Shown piece by piece: positions 28,155 to 36,722 of a stretch of 64,000 nt of DNA. The notes beneath the pieces were generated by a model. The model worked only from the letters and a program-made list of their open reading frames with translations, had not been told where the DNA came from and did no database searches. The stretch's first letter is position 1. Every line of letters starts with the position of its first letter. Position numbers and translations under genes: made by a program. Source of the DNA: Litoribaculum gwangyangense (lineage in GTDB: Bacteria; Bacteroidota; Bacteroidia; Flavobacteriales; Flavobacteriaceae); NCBI RefSeq assembly GCF_039543505.1, contig NZ_BAABJW010000003.1:124001-188000 (forward strand). Direction: 5' to 3'.

Positions 28155-29012
28155 ATGTCTTGGTTTAAAAGAAAAACTAAAGGAATTACTACTACCACTG
28201 AAGAGAAAAAAGATACTCCCAAAGGGCTCTGGTATAAATCTCCAACAGGTAAAATAGTAGACGCTGATGAACTTGAGAAAAACTTTTATGTAAGTCCGGA
28301 AGATGGCTACCATGTTCGTATTGGCAGTAAAGAATACTTCGAAATTCTTTTTGATGATAATAAATTTAAGGAATTAGACGCCAATTTAGATTCCAAAGAC
28401 CCACTTAAGTTTGTGGATACCAAAAAATATCCAGACCGCTTAAAAGCAGCACAGGAAAAAACCAAATTAAAAGACGCGGTTCGTTGTGCTGTTGGAAAAT
28501 CCAAAGGAAAAGATTTGGTAGTGGCCTGTATGGATTTTGCCTTTATTGGTGGTTCCATGGGAAGTGTTGTAGGAGAAAAAATTGCGCGCGCTGCAGATTA
28601 TTCTTTAAAAAACAATATCCCATTAATGGTTATTTCAAAATCTGGTGGCGCACGTATGATGGAAGCCGCTTTATCGCTTATGCAATTGGCAAAAACGTCT
28701 GTTAAATTAGCACAATTAGCTGATGCTGGCATACCATATATTTCGTTGTGTACAGATCCCACAACTGGAGGAACCACAGCTTCTTTTGCCATGTTAGGAG
28801 ACATAAACATCGCAGAACCCGGGGCTTTAATAGGCTTTGCTGGACCACGCGTTGTAAAAGACACTACTGGTAAAGATTTACCTGAAGGTTTCCAAACCTC
28901 AGAATTTTTACTGGAACATGGCTTTTTAGACTTTATTACGCTCCGAAAAGACCTAAAAAATAAGGTTAACCAATATTTAGATTTAATTCTGAATCAACCT
29001 TTGAGAGCATAA
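28155..29012 (+). CDS. accD: Acetyl-CoA carboxylase carboxyltransferase subunit beta, without zinc-ribbon cysteines
   Basis: AccD is the beta half of the carboxyltransferase that moves the carboxyl group from biotin to acetyl-CoA, the first step of fatty acid synthesis. The crotonase-fold core is intact (KSKGKDLVVACMDFAFIGGS, SKSGGARMMEA, SLCTDPTTGGTTASFAMLGD, EPGALIGFAGPRV). In the N-terminal region that normally holds a Cys4 zinc ribbon, the sequence reads KSPTGK...YVSPEDGYHVRIG: the two CxxC pairs are replaced by S-x-x-G and S-x-x-D. The rest of the domain aligns well, so this is loss of the metal site, not of the domain. 285 residues is normal. Confidence 0.95.
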   Translation: MSWFKRKTKGITTTTEEKKDTPKGLWYKSPTGKIVDADELEKNFYVSPEDGYHVRIGSKEYFEILFDDNKFKELDANLDSKDPLKFVDTKKYPDRLKAAQEKTKLKDAVRCAVGKSKGKDLVVACMDFAFIGGSMGSVVGEKIARAADYSLKNNIPLMVISKSGGARMMEAALSLMQLAKTSVKLAQLADAGIPYISLCTDPTTGGTTASFAMLGDINIAEPGALIGFAGPRVVKDTTGKDLPEGFQTSEFLLEHGFLDFITLRKDLKNKVNQYLDLILNQPLRA

Positions 29013-29104
29013 GACAGAGTTCATGTTTATAACTATGGTTTATAGTGGTATTAACCATTGTAAAATTTTTAACTTTTAAGGTTTAACTTTCAACTTAAAA
29101 GCAC

Positions 29105-29112
29105 TATATTTG
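29105..29112 (+). promoter_or_regulatory. -7 promoter element of rpsO
   Basis: TATATTTG, an exact TAnnTTTG match, sits 54 bp before the rpsO ATG. The in-frame ATG at 29110 overlaps it, which rules that start out. Confidence 0.65.
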
Positions 29113-29166
29113 CCGCTCGAAAGAAAGTCTTTCGTGTACATAACAATTATTTACATAAATATTAGC

Positions 29167-29436
29167 ATGTATTTAGCAAAAGAAGTAAAAGAAGAAATCT
29201 TCGCAAAACACGGTAAAAGTAAAAACGATACTGGTAGTGCAGAAGGACAAATTGCGTTATTTACGCACAGAATTAATCACTTAACTGAACACTTAAAAAA
29301 TAATCGTAAAGACTATAATACAGAGCGTTCATTAGTAAAACTAGTAGGAAAGCGTCGTGCTTTACTAGATTACTTAACTAAGAAAGATATCTTAAGATAT
29401 CGTGCCATAGTAAAAGAATTAGGATTAAGAAAATAA
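29167..29436 (+). CDS. rpsO: 30S ribosomal protein S15
   Basis: S15 is a primary 16S rRNA-binding protein of the small subunit platform. The 89-residue protein from ATG 29167 (MYLAKEVKEEIFAKHGKSKN) has the family signature TGSAEGQIALFTHRINHLTEHLK and LVGKRRALLDYL. An in-frame ATG at 29110 would add 19 residues not found in the family and overlaps the promoter. pnp lies downstream, the standard rpsO-pnp order, but a terminator separates them. Confidence 0.97.
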   Translation: MYLAKEVKEEIFAKHGKSKNDTGSAEGQIALFTHRINHLTEHLKNNRKDYNTERSLVKLVGKRRALLDYLTKKDILRYRAIVKELGLRK

Positions 29437-29441
29437 GAAGA

Positions 29442-29466
29442 AGAGGCTTTTACAGCCTCTTTTTTG
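29442..29466 (+). terminator. Rho-independent terminator between rpsO and pnp
   Basis: AGAGGC pairs with GCCTCT over a 7-nt loop, followed by six T residues, 6 bp after the rpsO stop. It may attenuate read-through into pnp. Confidence 0.8.
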
Positions 29467-29622
29467 TTTTAAACATAACTCAGCGAAGAGTATAACTTGC
29501 ATTGAAGAAGCTTAACACAGTTTTTCATTGGTCACACAACAACTACACGCAACAACACAACGACCATTGTTTAACATTGTTCTGACGAATTTAAAAATGT
29601 CAGGATTAGAATTAAAAAATTT

Positions 29623-31881
29623 ATGATTCCAAAAGTTTTTAGAGAGGTCATAGACCTTGGTGACGGTAGGGAAATTTCTATCGAAACCGGAAAATTAGCA
29701 AAGCAAGCGCATGGTAGCGTTGTAGTGCAATCTGGAAAATGTATGTTATTATGTACAGTAGTTTCCAATTATCAACAAAGTGATGTAGACTTTTTACCTT
29801 TAACAGTAGATTATCGTGAGAAATTTGCTGCTGCAGGTCGTTACCCAGGAGGTTTTTTCAAAAGAGAAGCTAGACCGAGTGATGGTGAAGTATTGACTAT
29901 GCGTTTAGTAGACCGCGTATTACGTCCATTATTCCCAAAAGATTATCACGCCGAAACACAAGTCATGATCCAGTTAATGTCGCATGATGAGGATGTTATG
30001 CCAGATGCCATGGCTGGATTAGCAGCATCTGCTGCTATTCAATTAAGTGATATTCCCTTTGAAACACCAATATCTGAAGTAAGAGTAGGTCGTATCAACG
30101 GTACATTTATAATCAATCCAACTCAGGCCCAACTATTGGAGTCTGATATAGATATGGTTATTGGAGCTTCATCGGATTCTGTTATGATGGTTGAAGGTGA
30201 AATGAAAGAGATTTCAGAAGAGGAAATGGTAGAAGCCATAAAATTTGCCCATGATGCTATTAAAGTACAATGTGCGGCTCAAGTAAAACTGGCTGAAGCT
30301 TTTGGTAAAAAAGACATTCGTGAATATGAGCCAGAACGCGAAGATGATGCATTGTCTAAAAAAATTCATGATTTAGCATATAACAAAGTATATGCAGTTG
30401 CTAAATCTGCATCTGCTAAACACGAAAGAGGTGCTGCCTTTGCTGAAATAAAAGAAGAAATTAAAGCTACGTTTAGTGAAGAAGAACAAGAGGAATATGG
30501 CAGTTTAATTTCTAAATATTATAGTAAAGCTGAAAAAGCTGCTGTTCGTGATTTAACTTTGAATGAAGGTTTACGTTTAGATGGACGTAAAACAACTGAT
30601 ATCAGACCTATTTGGTGTGAAGTGGATTATTTACCTTCTACACATGGTTCTTCAATCTTTACCCGTGGAGAAACTCAAGCCTTGGCGACAGTAACTTTAG
30701 GAACATCCAGAGAAGCAAATCAAATAGATATGCCATCTTTTGAAGGTGAAGAGCGTTTCTATTTACATTATAACTTCCCTCCTTTCTCAACTGGTGAAGC
30801 CCGCCCATTAAGAGGCACATCACGTCGTGAAGTTGGACATGGAAATTTAGCTCAAAGAGCTTTAAAGGGTATGGTACCTGAGGACTATGCTTATACAGTA
30901 AGAGTTGTTTCTGAAGTGTTAGAAAGTAATGGATCGTCATCCATGGCAACTGTTTGCGCTGGCACGATGGCGCTTATGGATGCTGGTGTGCCAATCAAAA
31001 AACCAGTGTCTGGAATCGCTATGGGACTAATCACCGATACTGAAACTGGTAAATATGCCGTATTGTCTGATATTTTAGGAGATGAAGATCATTTAGGAGA
31101 TATGGACTTTAAAGTAACCGGTACTGCCGATGGCATTACAGCTTGTCAAATGGATATTAAAGTAAAAGGCTTATCTTATGAAATTCTTGTGAATGCTTTA
31201 AAACAAGCTCAAGCTGGAAGATTACATATTTTAGGAAAATTAGTAGAAACCATCGCACAACCAAATCCTGATGTGAAGCCTCATGCTCCTAAAATGATAA
31301 CCAGAATCATACCAAACGAATTTATTGGTGCCTTAATTGGTCCTGGTGGAAAAGTGATTCAGGAACTACAAAAAGCAACCAAAACTACCATTGTTATTAA
31401 TGAAGATCCTGTTACTGAAGAAGGTATTGTTGAAATTTTAGGCACGAATCAAGATGGTATCGATGCGGTTTTAGCAAAAATAGACTCCTTGATGTTTAAA
31501 CCAGAAGTTGGTGGTACTTACGAAGTAAAAGTTATTAAAATGCTTGATTTTGGAGCTGTTGTAGAATATACACAAGCGCCAGGTAATGAAGTGTTGTTGC
31601 ACGTAAGTGAATTGGCATGGGAACGCACTGAAAATGTGAGTGACGTTGTTAATATGGGAGATGTTTTTAATGTAAAGTATTTTGGCGTAGATCCTAAAAC
31701 ACGTAAAGAAAAAGTATCTCGTAAAGCCTTGTTGGAAAAACCAGAAGGTTATGTTGCTAGACCACCAAGAGATAATTCTAGGGATAACAGAGGTTCTAGG
31801 GATAATAGAGGTAGAGACAATCGAGGACGCGACAACCGCAGAGACGATAGAAGACCTAGAGACGATAAGAAAGAAGATTAA
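29623..31881 (+). CDS. pnp: Polyribonucleotide nucleotidyltransferase (PNPase)
   Basis: PNPase degrades RNA 3' to 5' by phosphorolysis. Two RNase PH domains (about residues 1-140 and 320-540, with GRYPGGFFKREARPSDGE and FPPFSTGEARPLRGTSRREV) flank a helical linker and are followed by a KH domain (IGALIGPGGKVIQELQ) and an S1 domain (FGAVVEYTQAPGNEVLLHVSEL). After about residue 710 comes an Arg/Asp/Gly-rich tail with repeated RDNRG units, which may add RNA or protein contacts. The first RNase PH domain keeps the usual structural role. Downstream lies a bidirectional terminator. Confidence 0.97.
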   Translation: MIPKVFREVIDLGDGREISIETGKLAKQAHGSVVVQSGKCMLLCTVVSNYQQSDVDFLPLTVDYREKFAAAGRYPGGFFKREARPSDGEVLTMRLVDRVLRPLFPKDYHAETQVMIQLMSHDEDVMPDAMAGLAASAAIQLSDIPFETPISEVRVGRINGTFIINPTQAQLLESDIDMVIGASSDSVMMVEGEMKEISEEEMVEAIKFAHDAIKVQCAAQVKLAEAFGKKDIREYEPEREDDALSKKIHDLAYNKVYAVAKSASAKHERGAAFAEIKEEIKATFSEEEQEEYGSLISKYYSKAEKAAVRDLTLNEGLRLDGRKTTDIRPIWCEVDYLPSTHGSSIFTRGETQALATVTLGTSREANQIDMPSFEGEERFYLHYNFPPFSTGEARPLRGTSRREVGHGNLAQRALKGMVPEDYAYTVRVVSEVLESNGSSSMATVCAGTMALMDAGVPIKKPVSGIAMGLITDTETGKYAVLSDILGDEDHLGDMDFKVTGTADGITACQMDIKVKGLSYEILVNALKQAQAGRLHILGKLVETIAQPNPDVKPHAPKMITRIIPNEFIGALIGPGGKVIQELQKATKTTIVINEDPVTEEGIVEILGTNQDGIDAVLAKIDSLMFKPEVGGTYEVKVIKMLDFGAVVEYTQAPGNEVLLHVSELAWERTENVSDVVNMGDVFNVKYFGVDPKTRKEKVSRKALLEKPEGYVARPPRDNSRDNRGSRDNRGRDNRGRDNRRDDRRPRDDKKED
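31773..31878 (+). repeat. Degenerate RDNRG-coding repeats in the pnp 3' end
   Basis: The last roughly 35 codons of pnp are built from repeats of GATAAT/GACAAC plus AGA/CGA/CGC plus GGT codons, encoding RDNRG and RDDRR units. The tail is strongly polar and likely disordered. Confidence 0.7.
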
Positions 31882-31894
31882 TTTCTTCAATTAA

Positions 31895-31930
31895 AAAAAA
31901 CCGCTTCAAAAATTTTGAAGCGGTTTTTTT
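31895..31930. terminator. Bidirectional terminator between pnp and the beta-helix gene
   Basis: AACCGCTTCAAAA pairs with TTTTGAAGCGGTT, with an A tract before and a T tract after. It serves pnp on the plus strand and the T9SS cargo gene (stop at 31942) on the minus strand. Confidence 0.85.
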
Positions 31931-31941
31931 ATTTTATACAG

Positions 31942-34212
31942 TTAGTAAATTATTATTTTATCTACAAACACATATTGTCCAACTTTTGCTACAATAATCT
32001 TTACGCCTGTTCCCAAATTATTAGCATCCATACTAATATCTTCACTAGAATAAAAATCCTTTTTAGCTAATAATGCACCCGTCATATCATAGATATAAAG
32101 TCCTGTATTTTTATATTCTATTTCTTTATTAATAATCAATCTAAGAGTTTCATTAGAAGAAATAATAGTTTTCTCCAAATGAGCTTCTACCTTATTTAAA
32201 AATGTTTCAGATTTTGTACTTAATGTCGCTTCGTTTACAGAAACCACTTCAATTTTATCGATTATACCTTGCTCAAACATTATGGTATTGTCACCATTGT
32301 TTAGCGTTTTAATAATAGGAAAACTTGTTGGAATCCCTGATTGATAACAGTAAGCATCTGAATATGGCAAAATTATAGACTCCGTTTCTCCTGCATTTAC
32401 AGTTACCTTTAAACTAGATTTAAAGGGATTTGCATAAAACACATTGATTAAATATAAATCTGTACCAGATACATTAACATTATTAAAAGTTAACGTTTGT
32501 CCTGCACTTCCAACATTCACGGCTTTTCCTCCCGAGCCGTTAGTGCAATTTATTTGACTACCTCCCAAAATAATACCTGATTCCGCTTCATAAGTAACTC
32601 CAGTTGGAATACTGGGCTCGCCAGAACCATTATCTGCCCCTATATTTGTTGCTCCTGATAAATTTACAGGATTGCCATAAATATCTTTTGTAGCATTGGA
32701 TGTAATTGCACTAAATATACCTAAACCAGCCAAAGGGAAACTTGGCTCTGTAAAACTCAATGCGGCACCTAAAGCGGGGCTACCAGTTACCAGTTTATAT
32801 CCTGAATAATGCCTTCTTCCTGGATCCAACAACAAAGGAGATTGAATGATTTTGGTCGCATCTAAATTTTTAAAATTTACTTTAATGGTTCCTCCATACA
32901 TAATATTTCTAGAAAAATTAGGCGTATTCACATCAAACAAATAAGCCTTTTCACCAAGTTTAGCAGCGGGTTCTAAATAAATGATATTATTCATAAAATT
33001 TAAGGAAGCGGCTTTTAAACTAATTTCTGAATCACCAATCACATTTTTATAGTCTTTACCTTGATAAATGGTATTGTTATAAATGAAGACATTGGTACTC
33101 TTAGTTGGAACAAATGCATAATCACTTACCCATAATAATTTGTTCTTACCTCCTCTATCTAAGGTTCCATCATTTACACTGATGTTGTATCTCCATATGA
33201 TATTATCATTAGCACCTAAAGTCTCACAGAATCCACCAGCAGAATCTTCTGAATAATTGTATTGAAATAAAATATTAGTATTACCATAATCTACATGCAT
33301 CCCAGAAGAATCACCATCGCCTCGAGCATGTTGAGAACTATTATATTGGGCAACCACATCATCTGAGCCAAAAACCCACATACCACTTCCTCTTCCTGTC
33401 ATTCTTGGGTCAGAATTAGAACCGGTAAAACGCATAAGGTTTTTTTCATAAAGTACTCTTTTTGAAGCGGATATTATTGTTCCAGAGCCTCCAAGGTCAA
33501 TAAACTTATTATTTCTTATAATAGCATCCGAAACATATTTTCTGAGCCAAATGCCACAACGCTCTATATCTGTAAAATAACAATCTTCAATAATAACATC
33601 ATTTACAAACGCATCAAGAAAATAAATACCCGTTGTACGAATATTGTTAAAAGCAGTTCCATTACTATTAACCGAATAAATATTTTGAACCACTAGGTTA
33701 GAAAACCTGAAGTAATTAAATAGCACTGCATCTTCAAAGTTACCCGAACCTGGCAACGTTTTAAAGCTTTGTATATAGATCCCAAAAGATTTGTCATCAT
33801 CTGTACCTGTAGTATCAAACCTTGCATTTTCAATTTTTAAGTTATGAAATTCCAAATATTGCTTACCTATTATTCTTATGGTGCTTAATGGGTCAGGGTT
33901 CCCATTAGGTCCATCACTTGCACTTAAAACTGGTAAATCTCCTGTACCATAACTATCATAAATAATTGGGGCCCCATTAGCTCCTGATTGAGACACCACT
34001 ATTTGCCCTATAAATGTATCTCCTCTTTTAAACAGAATTTTATCTCCTGCAGCGAGTGACAGACTATTTAATTTTGAAATGGTCTGAAAAGGACTGCCTT
34101 CATTACCTGCATTAGAATCATTTCCCTCAGAACTACTGAAGTAATAGGTGTTTTGTGCAAAAGAATAACTAACACAAAACACTAAAAAAATTATTGTAAT
34201 TTGCTTAATCAT
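31942..34212 (-). CDS. Secreted right-handed beta-helix protein with CBM-like module and T9SS sorting domain
   Basis: The ATG at 34212 gives a signal peptide (MIKQITIIFLVFCVSYSFAQ); an in-frame ATG 24 bp upstream would lengthen it. The N-terminal two thirds has the parallel beta-helix start NTYYFSSSEGNDSNAGN, PFQTISKLNSL and many short I/V-N-N repeat turns (RNNKFIDLGG, QYNSSQHARG, RNISVNDGT), as in polysaccharide lyases and related proteins. Residues of about 540-660 look like a CBM6/35-type beta-sandwich (YEAESGIILGGSQ). The end (GLYIYDMTGALLAKKDF ... DKIIIY) is a type A T9SS sorting domain. No lyase-specific residue can be assigned. Confidence 0.83.
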   Translation of the reverse strand: MIKQITIIFLVFCVSYSFAQNTYYFSSSEGNDSNAGNEGSPFQTISKLNSLSLAAGDKILFKRGDTFIGQIVVSQSGANGAPIIYDSYGTGDLPVLSASDGPNGNPDPLSTIRIIGKQYLEFHNLKIENARFDTTGTDDDKSFGIYIQSFKTLPGSGNFEDAVLFNYFRFSNLVVQNIYSVNSNGTAFNNIRTTGIYFLDAFVNDVIIEDCYFTDIERCGIWLRKYVSDAIIRNNKFIDLGGSGTIISASKRVLYEKNLMRFTGSNSDPRMTGRGSGMWVFGSDDVVAQYNSSQHARGDGDSSGMHVDYGNTNILFQYNYSEDSAGGFCETLGANDNIIWRYNISVNDGTLDRGGKNKLLWVSDYAFVPTKSTNVFIYNNTIYQGKDYKNVIGDSEISLKAASLNFMNNIIYLEPAAKLGEKAYLFDVNTPNFSRNIMYGGTIKVNFKNLDATKIIQSPLLLDPGRRHYSGYKLVTGSPALGAALSFTEPSFPLAGLGIFSAITSNATKDIYGNPVNLSGATNIGADNGSGEPSIPTGVTYEAESGIILGGSQINCTNGSGGKAVNVGSAGQTLTFNNVNVSGTDLYLINVFYANPFKSSLKVTVNAGETESIILPYSDAYCYQSGIPTSFPIIKTLNNGDNTIMFEQGIIDKIEVVSVNEATLSTKSETFLNKVEAHLEKTIISSNETLRLIINKEIEYKNTGLYIYDMTGALLAKKDFYSSEDISMDANNLGTGVKIIVAKVGQYVFVDKIIIY

Positions 34213-34272
34213 AGATACTAAATTTAATAGATACAATTTAGAACATCGGCACTAAAATTTAGGCTCTTTATA

Positions 34273-34295
34273 GGTCAATAAAAGGGTCAATAAAA
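34273..34295 (-). repeat. Tandem 11-bp direct repeat upstream of the beta-helix gene
   Basis: GGTCAATAAAA occurs twice with a 12-bp period, 60-83 bp upstream of the ATG at 34212. On the gene's strand this reads TTTTATTGACC twice. It could be an operator or a duplicated -33 region. Confidence 0.45.
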
Positions 34296-34455
34296 CCACA
34301 TGATTCCATTACAAGTTACCCAATGTAAATAGTTTTCCAATTAATAATCTAAGAGATGACCGACACGATGATTGAAAACCTGGGGAGGATAATTAACTTC
34401 ATTTTAACTCTAAATAAGTAAGAGAGGCACTGTTACTAGAACATTTTTCATAATA

Positions 34456-34851
34456 TCAAAATTTATAGACAACAGATACTTTCATTTGATAAGCATTTGC
34501 CTCTCCAAAGTTGTTATCAAATTTTAGCATTCCAATGTTATATATGGCTTGAATTTTAATTTTTTTATTTGGTTTCCATCTTGCTTTTGTGCTGAATCCA
34601 AAATCAAAATCGTCATACCAATCTTGCCATTTTAAATTCGGAGAAACCGTATTGAACGTTTTAGCAAAAAGCCCACCTAATTGAGGTGCCATGGTTAAAT
34701 CTATCCACTCAAATAACTTGAGTGCATTGTTCATGCTAAAATTGTTGGATTTGTTATCAGAAATATGCCAATCAGCAATTTGTCTTTGGTTTTGTGATTG
34801 AATGAGATGTATCATAAAAACGAATACTAAAGTTATAAAAAGTGTTCTCAT
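34456..34851 (-). CDS. Small exported beta-barrel-like protein
   Basis: From ATG 34851 the protein has a signal peptide (MRTLFITLVFVFMIHLIQSQ) and about 110 mature residues. The end shows alternating strands (FDFGFSTKARWKPNKKIKIQAIYNIG, then MKVSVVYKF) and a terminal Phe, the outer-membrane barrel pattern. It is short for a barrel and could be a truncated member. A longer frame to 34956 lacks an export signal at its front and runs through the operator region, so I reject it. The promoter region shares sites with the one at 38131-38185, so it may be in the same regulon as the AraC cassette. Confidence 0.6.
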   Translation of the reverse strand: MRTLFITLVFVFMIHLIQSQNQRQIADWHISDNKSNNFSMNNALKLFEWIDLTMAPQLGGLFAKTFNTVSPNLKWQDWYDDFDFGFSTKARWKPNKKIKIQAIYNIGMLKFDNNFGEANAYQMKVSVVYKF

Positions 34852-34909
34852 CTTAATTTCTATTTTGGTTGTTTCTCTGATACAAAATTGCCACATCTCT
34901 ACATAATTA

Positions 34910-34956
34910 GTGTCCGAAATAATATTCCATAGATGATTTAGGACATATCCGGACAC
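34910..34956. promoter_or_regulatory. Operator-like dyad upstream of the small barrel gene
   Basis: GTGTCCG (34910-34916) and CGGACAC (34950-34956) form a 7-bp inverted repeat 33 bp apart. The 12-mer GTCCGAAATAAT at 34912-34923 recurs exactly on the minus strand at 38174-38185. The half-site nearest the gene lies about 60 bp before its ATG. Confidence 0.55.
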
Positions 34957-34964
34957 TTAAAAAC

Positions 34965-35735
34965 TCAAACAGCGTTTGCTGTAAGTCTATTTTTAATGGC
35001 GGTTGGAATTATACTATCCAAAAACATAAACACCTTATTCATAGCTCCTGGAATAATTACTTCCTTTTTATTAAAAAAGCTTTTAAGCGTTTCTTTAGCT
35101 GCAGTCTCAGGATCTAGTATAGAGGTTCTCGATAACCATCCTAACTTTCTATTTTGAATACACAGCCCCGTAGTTGTATTCATTCCTCCAGGACATACAA
35201 TAGAGACCCATACACCATATTTTTTAATCTCTTTTCTTAAACTTTTCGAGAAGGAAAGCAGATATGCTTTTGTACCGCTATACACCTGTTTTTTTGGCAA
35301 ATGGAAAAAACTTGCCATACTACTCACATTTAAAATTCCTGATGGCGCATTGGTTTTAAAATCCTCCAAAAACAATTTTGTGAGTATTGTTGGAGTTGCT
35401 ACATTAACATTAATTTGGGTGAGAAAATAATCTTCAGATAAATCTTCAAAATAACCCCTACTTAAAACCCCTGCATTATTTAACAAGTATTTTATGGAGG
35501 CATTTTGCGCTTTAATATATTTATAAAGTAGGTTGCAATTTTCTTTTGTACTTAAATCCATTTCAAAGGCTAGAACATCTATATTAAAATTAGATTTTAG
35601 AAAATCTCCAAGTTCTATTAAACCAGAATCTGTTAATGCCACTATTATTAGATTCATTGATTGTTTAGCGCACTCTATAGCCAATGATTTGCCAAATCCC
35701 GTGCTTGCTCCTGTTATTAAAGTGTAAGTTTTCAT
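34965..35735 (-). CDS. Short-chain dehydrogenase/reductase
   Basis: This is a classical SDR of 256 residues using NAD(P). It shows the cofactor motif TGASTGFGKSL, NNAG (LLNNAGVLSRGYF), the catalytic Ser in ILNVSSMASFF and the YxxxK motif in QVYSGTKAYLL. The substrate is unknown. Its ATG overlaps the stop of the upstream epimerase gene by 4 bp (ATGA), so the two are translationally coupled, and it is the last enzyme gene of the AraC-headed cassette. Confidence 0.88.
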   Translation of the reverse strand: MKTYTLITGASTGFGKSLAIECAKQSMNLIIVALTDSGLIELGDFLKSNFNIDVLAFEMDLSTKENCNLLYKYIKAQNASIKYLLNNAGVLSRGYFEDLSEDYFLTQINVNVATPTILTKLFLEDFKTNAPSGILNVSSMASFFHLPKKQVYSGTKAYLLSFSKSLRKEIKKYGVWVSIVCPGGMNTTTGLCIQNRKLGWLSRTSILDPETAAKETLKSFFNKKEVIIPGAMNKVFMFLDSIIPTAIKNRLTANAV

Positions 35736-36718
35736 GATGATAGTTTTAAAAATTGAATCGTTTCTTGAAGTCCTACTTCTAATGTGGTAGGTTGGTAGTT
35801 TAATTCCTTTTGCGCCTTTTTGGACGACGAAATACGGTTCACGAAAAGAGAATCTAAAATCCTCGGCGTTATGGAAGGCGCGGCATTTATAAGCGCATGA
35901 AAAAAGGACGAAATGGAGAAGATTGTTCTTATAACTTTGTAGTTTATTTTCACAATTCTGATCCTACTCTTTGTTAAATTCTTAACTAGGGTAAACAATT
36001 GCTTATAACTAACATTTTCACCTCCAATAATATATCTGTCAAATTTTACAGAACTTTGCATTGCCAAAAGATGGGCATTTATGACATCCTTTATAAATAC
36101 ATAATTAGATGTACTTTGTAATCTATTAGGCACTATTAAAAAATCATTCTTATCAAACATTGATATTAGCCTGTTCACACCATTTGAAAATGTTGCCAAA
36201 CCAGGACCATACACCTTTGAGACATTAAGAATAATACAGGAAAGCCCCTTTTTAAAATAGCTGTAAACAATCTCTTCAGACATACTTTTGGTTAGCTCAT
36301 AATCGTTTGCATATGAAGCAATTCTGGGTTGGGTTTCTATTATAGGCACCTGTTTATACGAAGGTCCATAAGTTGATAATGTGCTGGTATAAATTACTTT
36401 TTTAACTTGATGATGTAAAGCCGCTTTAAGCAAATTTTCAGTACCCACAACATTGGTGCTGTAGAAATTCTCAATGCTTCGGCATTTCAAATTGGTATAA
36501 GCAGCTGTATGGAATACATAATCGCAATTTTCAATAGCCTTCAGTATAGATAGATAATCGCAGATATCGCCTTGAAAAAGGGTAATATTATCATGCTTAG
36601 GAACTTTAAATGAGCCCAAATCTCTTACTAGTGCATGCACTTTAAACTTGTTTTCTGCCAATGTTAGAGCCAATTGATGACCTACGTATCCAGTAGCTCC
36701 AGTGAGTAAAACGTTCAT
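35732..36718 (-). CDS. NAD-dependent epimerase/dehydratase family protein
   Basis: This is an extended SDR of 328 residues. The N-terminal NAD motif is LTGATGYVGHQLAL; the catalytic region contains YTSTLSTYGPSY and the YxxxK motif as YELTKSMSEE. The extended type and the C-terminal half resemble the dihydroflavonol reductase/3-beta-hydroxysteroid dehydrogenase branch more than the sugar epimerases. The substrate is unknown. It lies 4 bp after the CPBP-type gene and overlaps the next SDR gene. Confidence 0.85.
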   Translation of the reverse strand: MNVLLTGATGYVGHQLALTLAENKFKVHALVRDLGSFKVPKHDNITLFQGDICDYLSILKAIENCDYVFHTAAYTNLKCRSIENFYSTNVVGTENLLKAALHHQVKKVIYTSTLSTYGPSYKQVPIIETQPRIASYANDYELTKSMSEEIVYSYFKKGLSCIILNVSKVYGPGLATFSNGVNRLISMFDKNDFLIVPNRLQSTSNYVFIKDVINAHLLAMQSSVKFDRYIIGGENVSYKQLFTLVKNLTKSRIRIVKINYKVIRTIFSISSFFHALINAAPSITPRILDSLFVNRISSSKKAQKELNYQPTTLEVGLQETIQFLKLSS

Positions 36719-36722
36719 AATA

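Noticed and set aside
29110..29166. An earlier in-frame ATG for rpsO
   Set aside because: It overlaps the TATATTTG promoter element and would add residues absent from the S15 family.
30659..30949. A minus-strand frame of 96 codons antisense to pnp
   Set aside because: It has no family signature and sits in the middle of a strongly conserved enzyme.
31471..31890. A minus-strand frame of 139 codons antisense to the pnp 3' end
   Set aside because: Its composition reflects the complement of the RDNRG repeats and the S1 domain; no protein features are seen.
34852..34956. A longer N-terminus for the small barrel gene
   Set aside because: It would translate through the inverted repeat and shift the signal peptide to an internal position.
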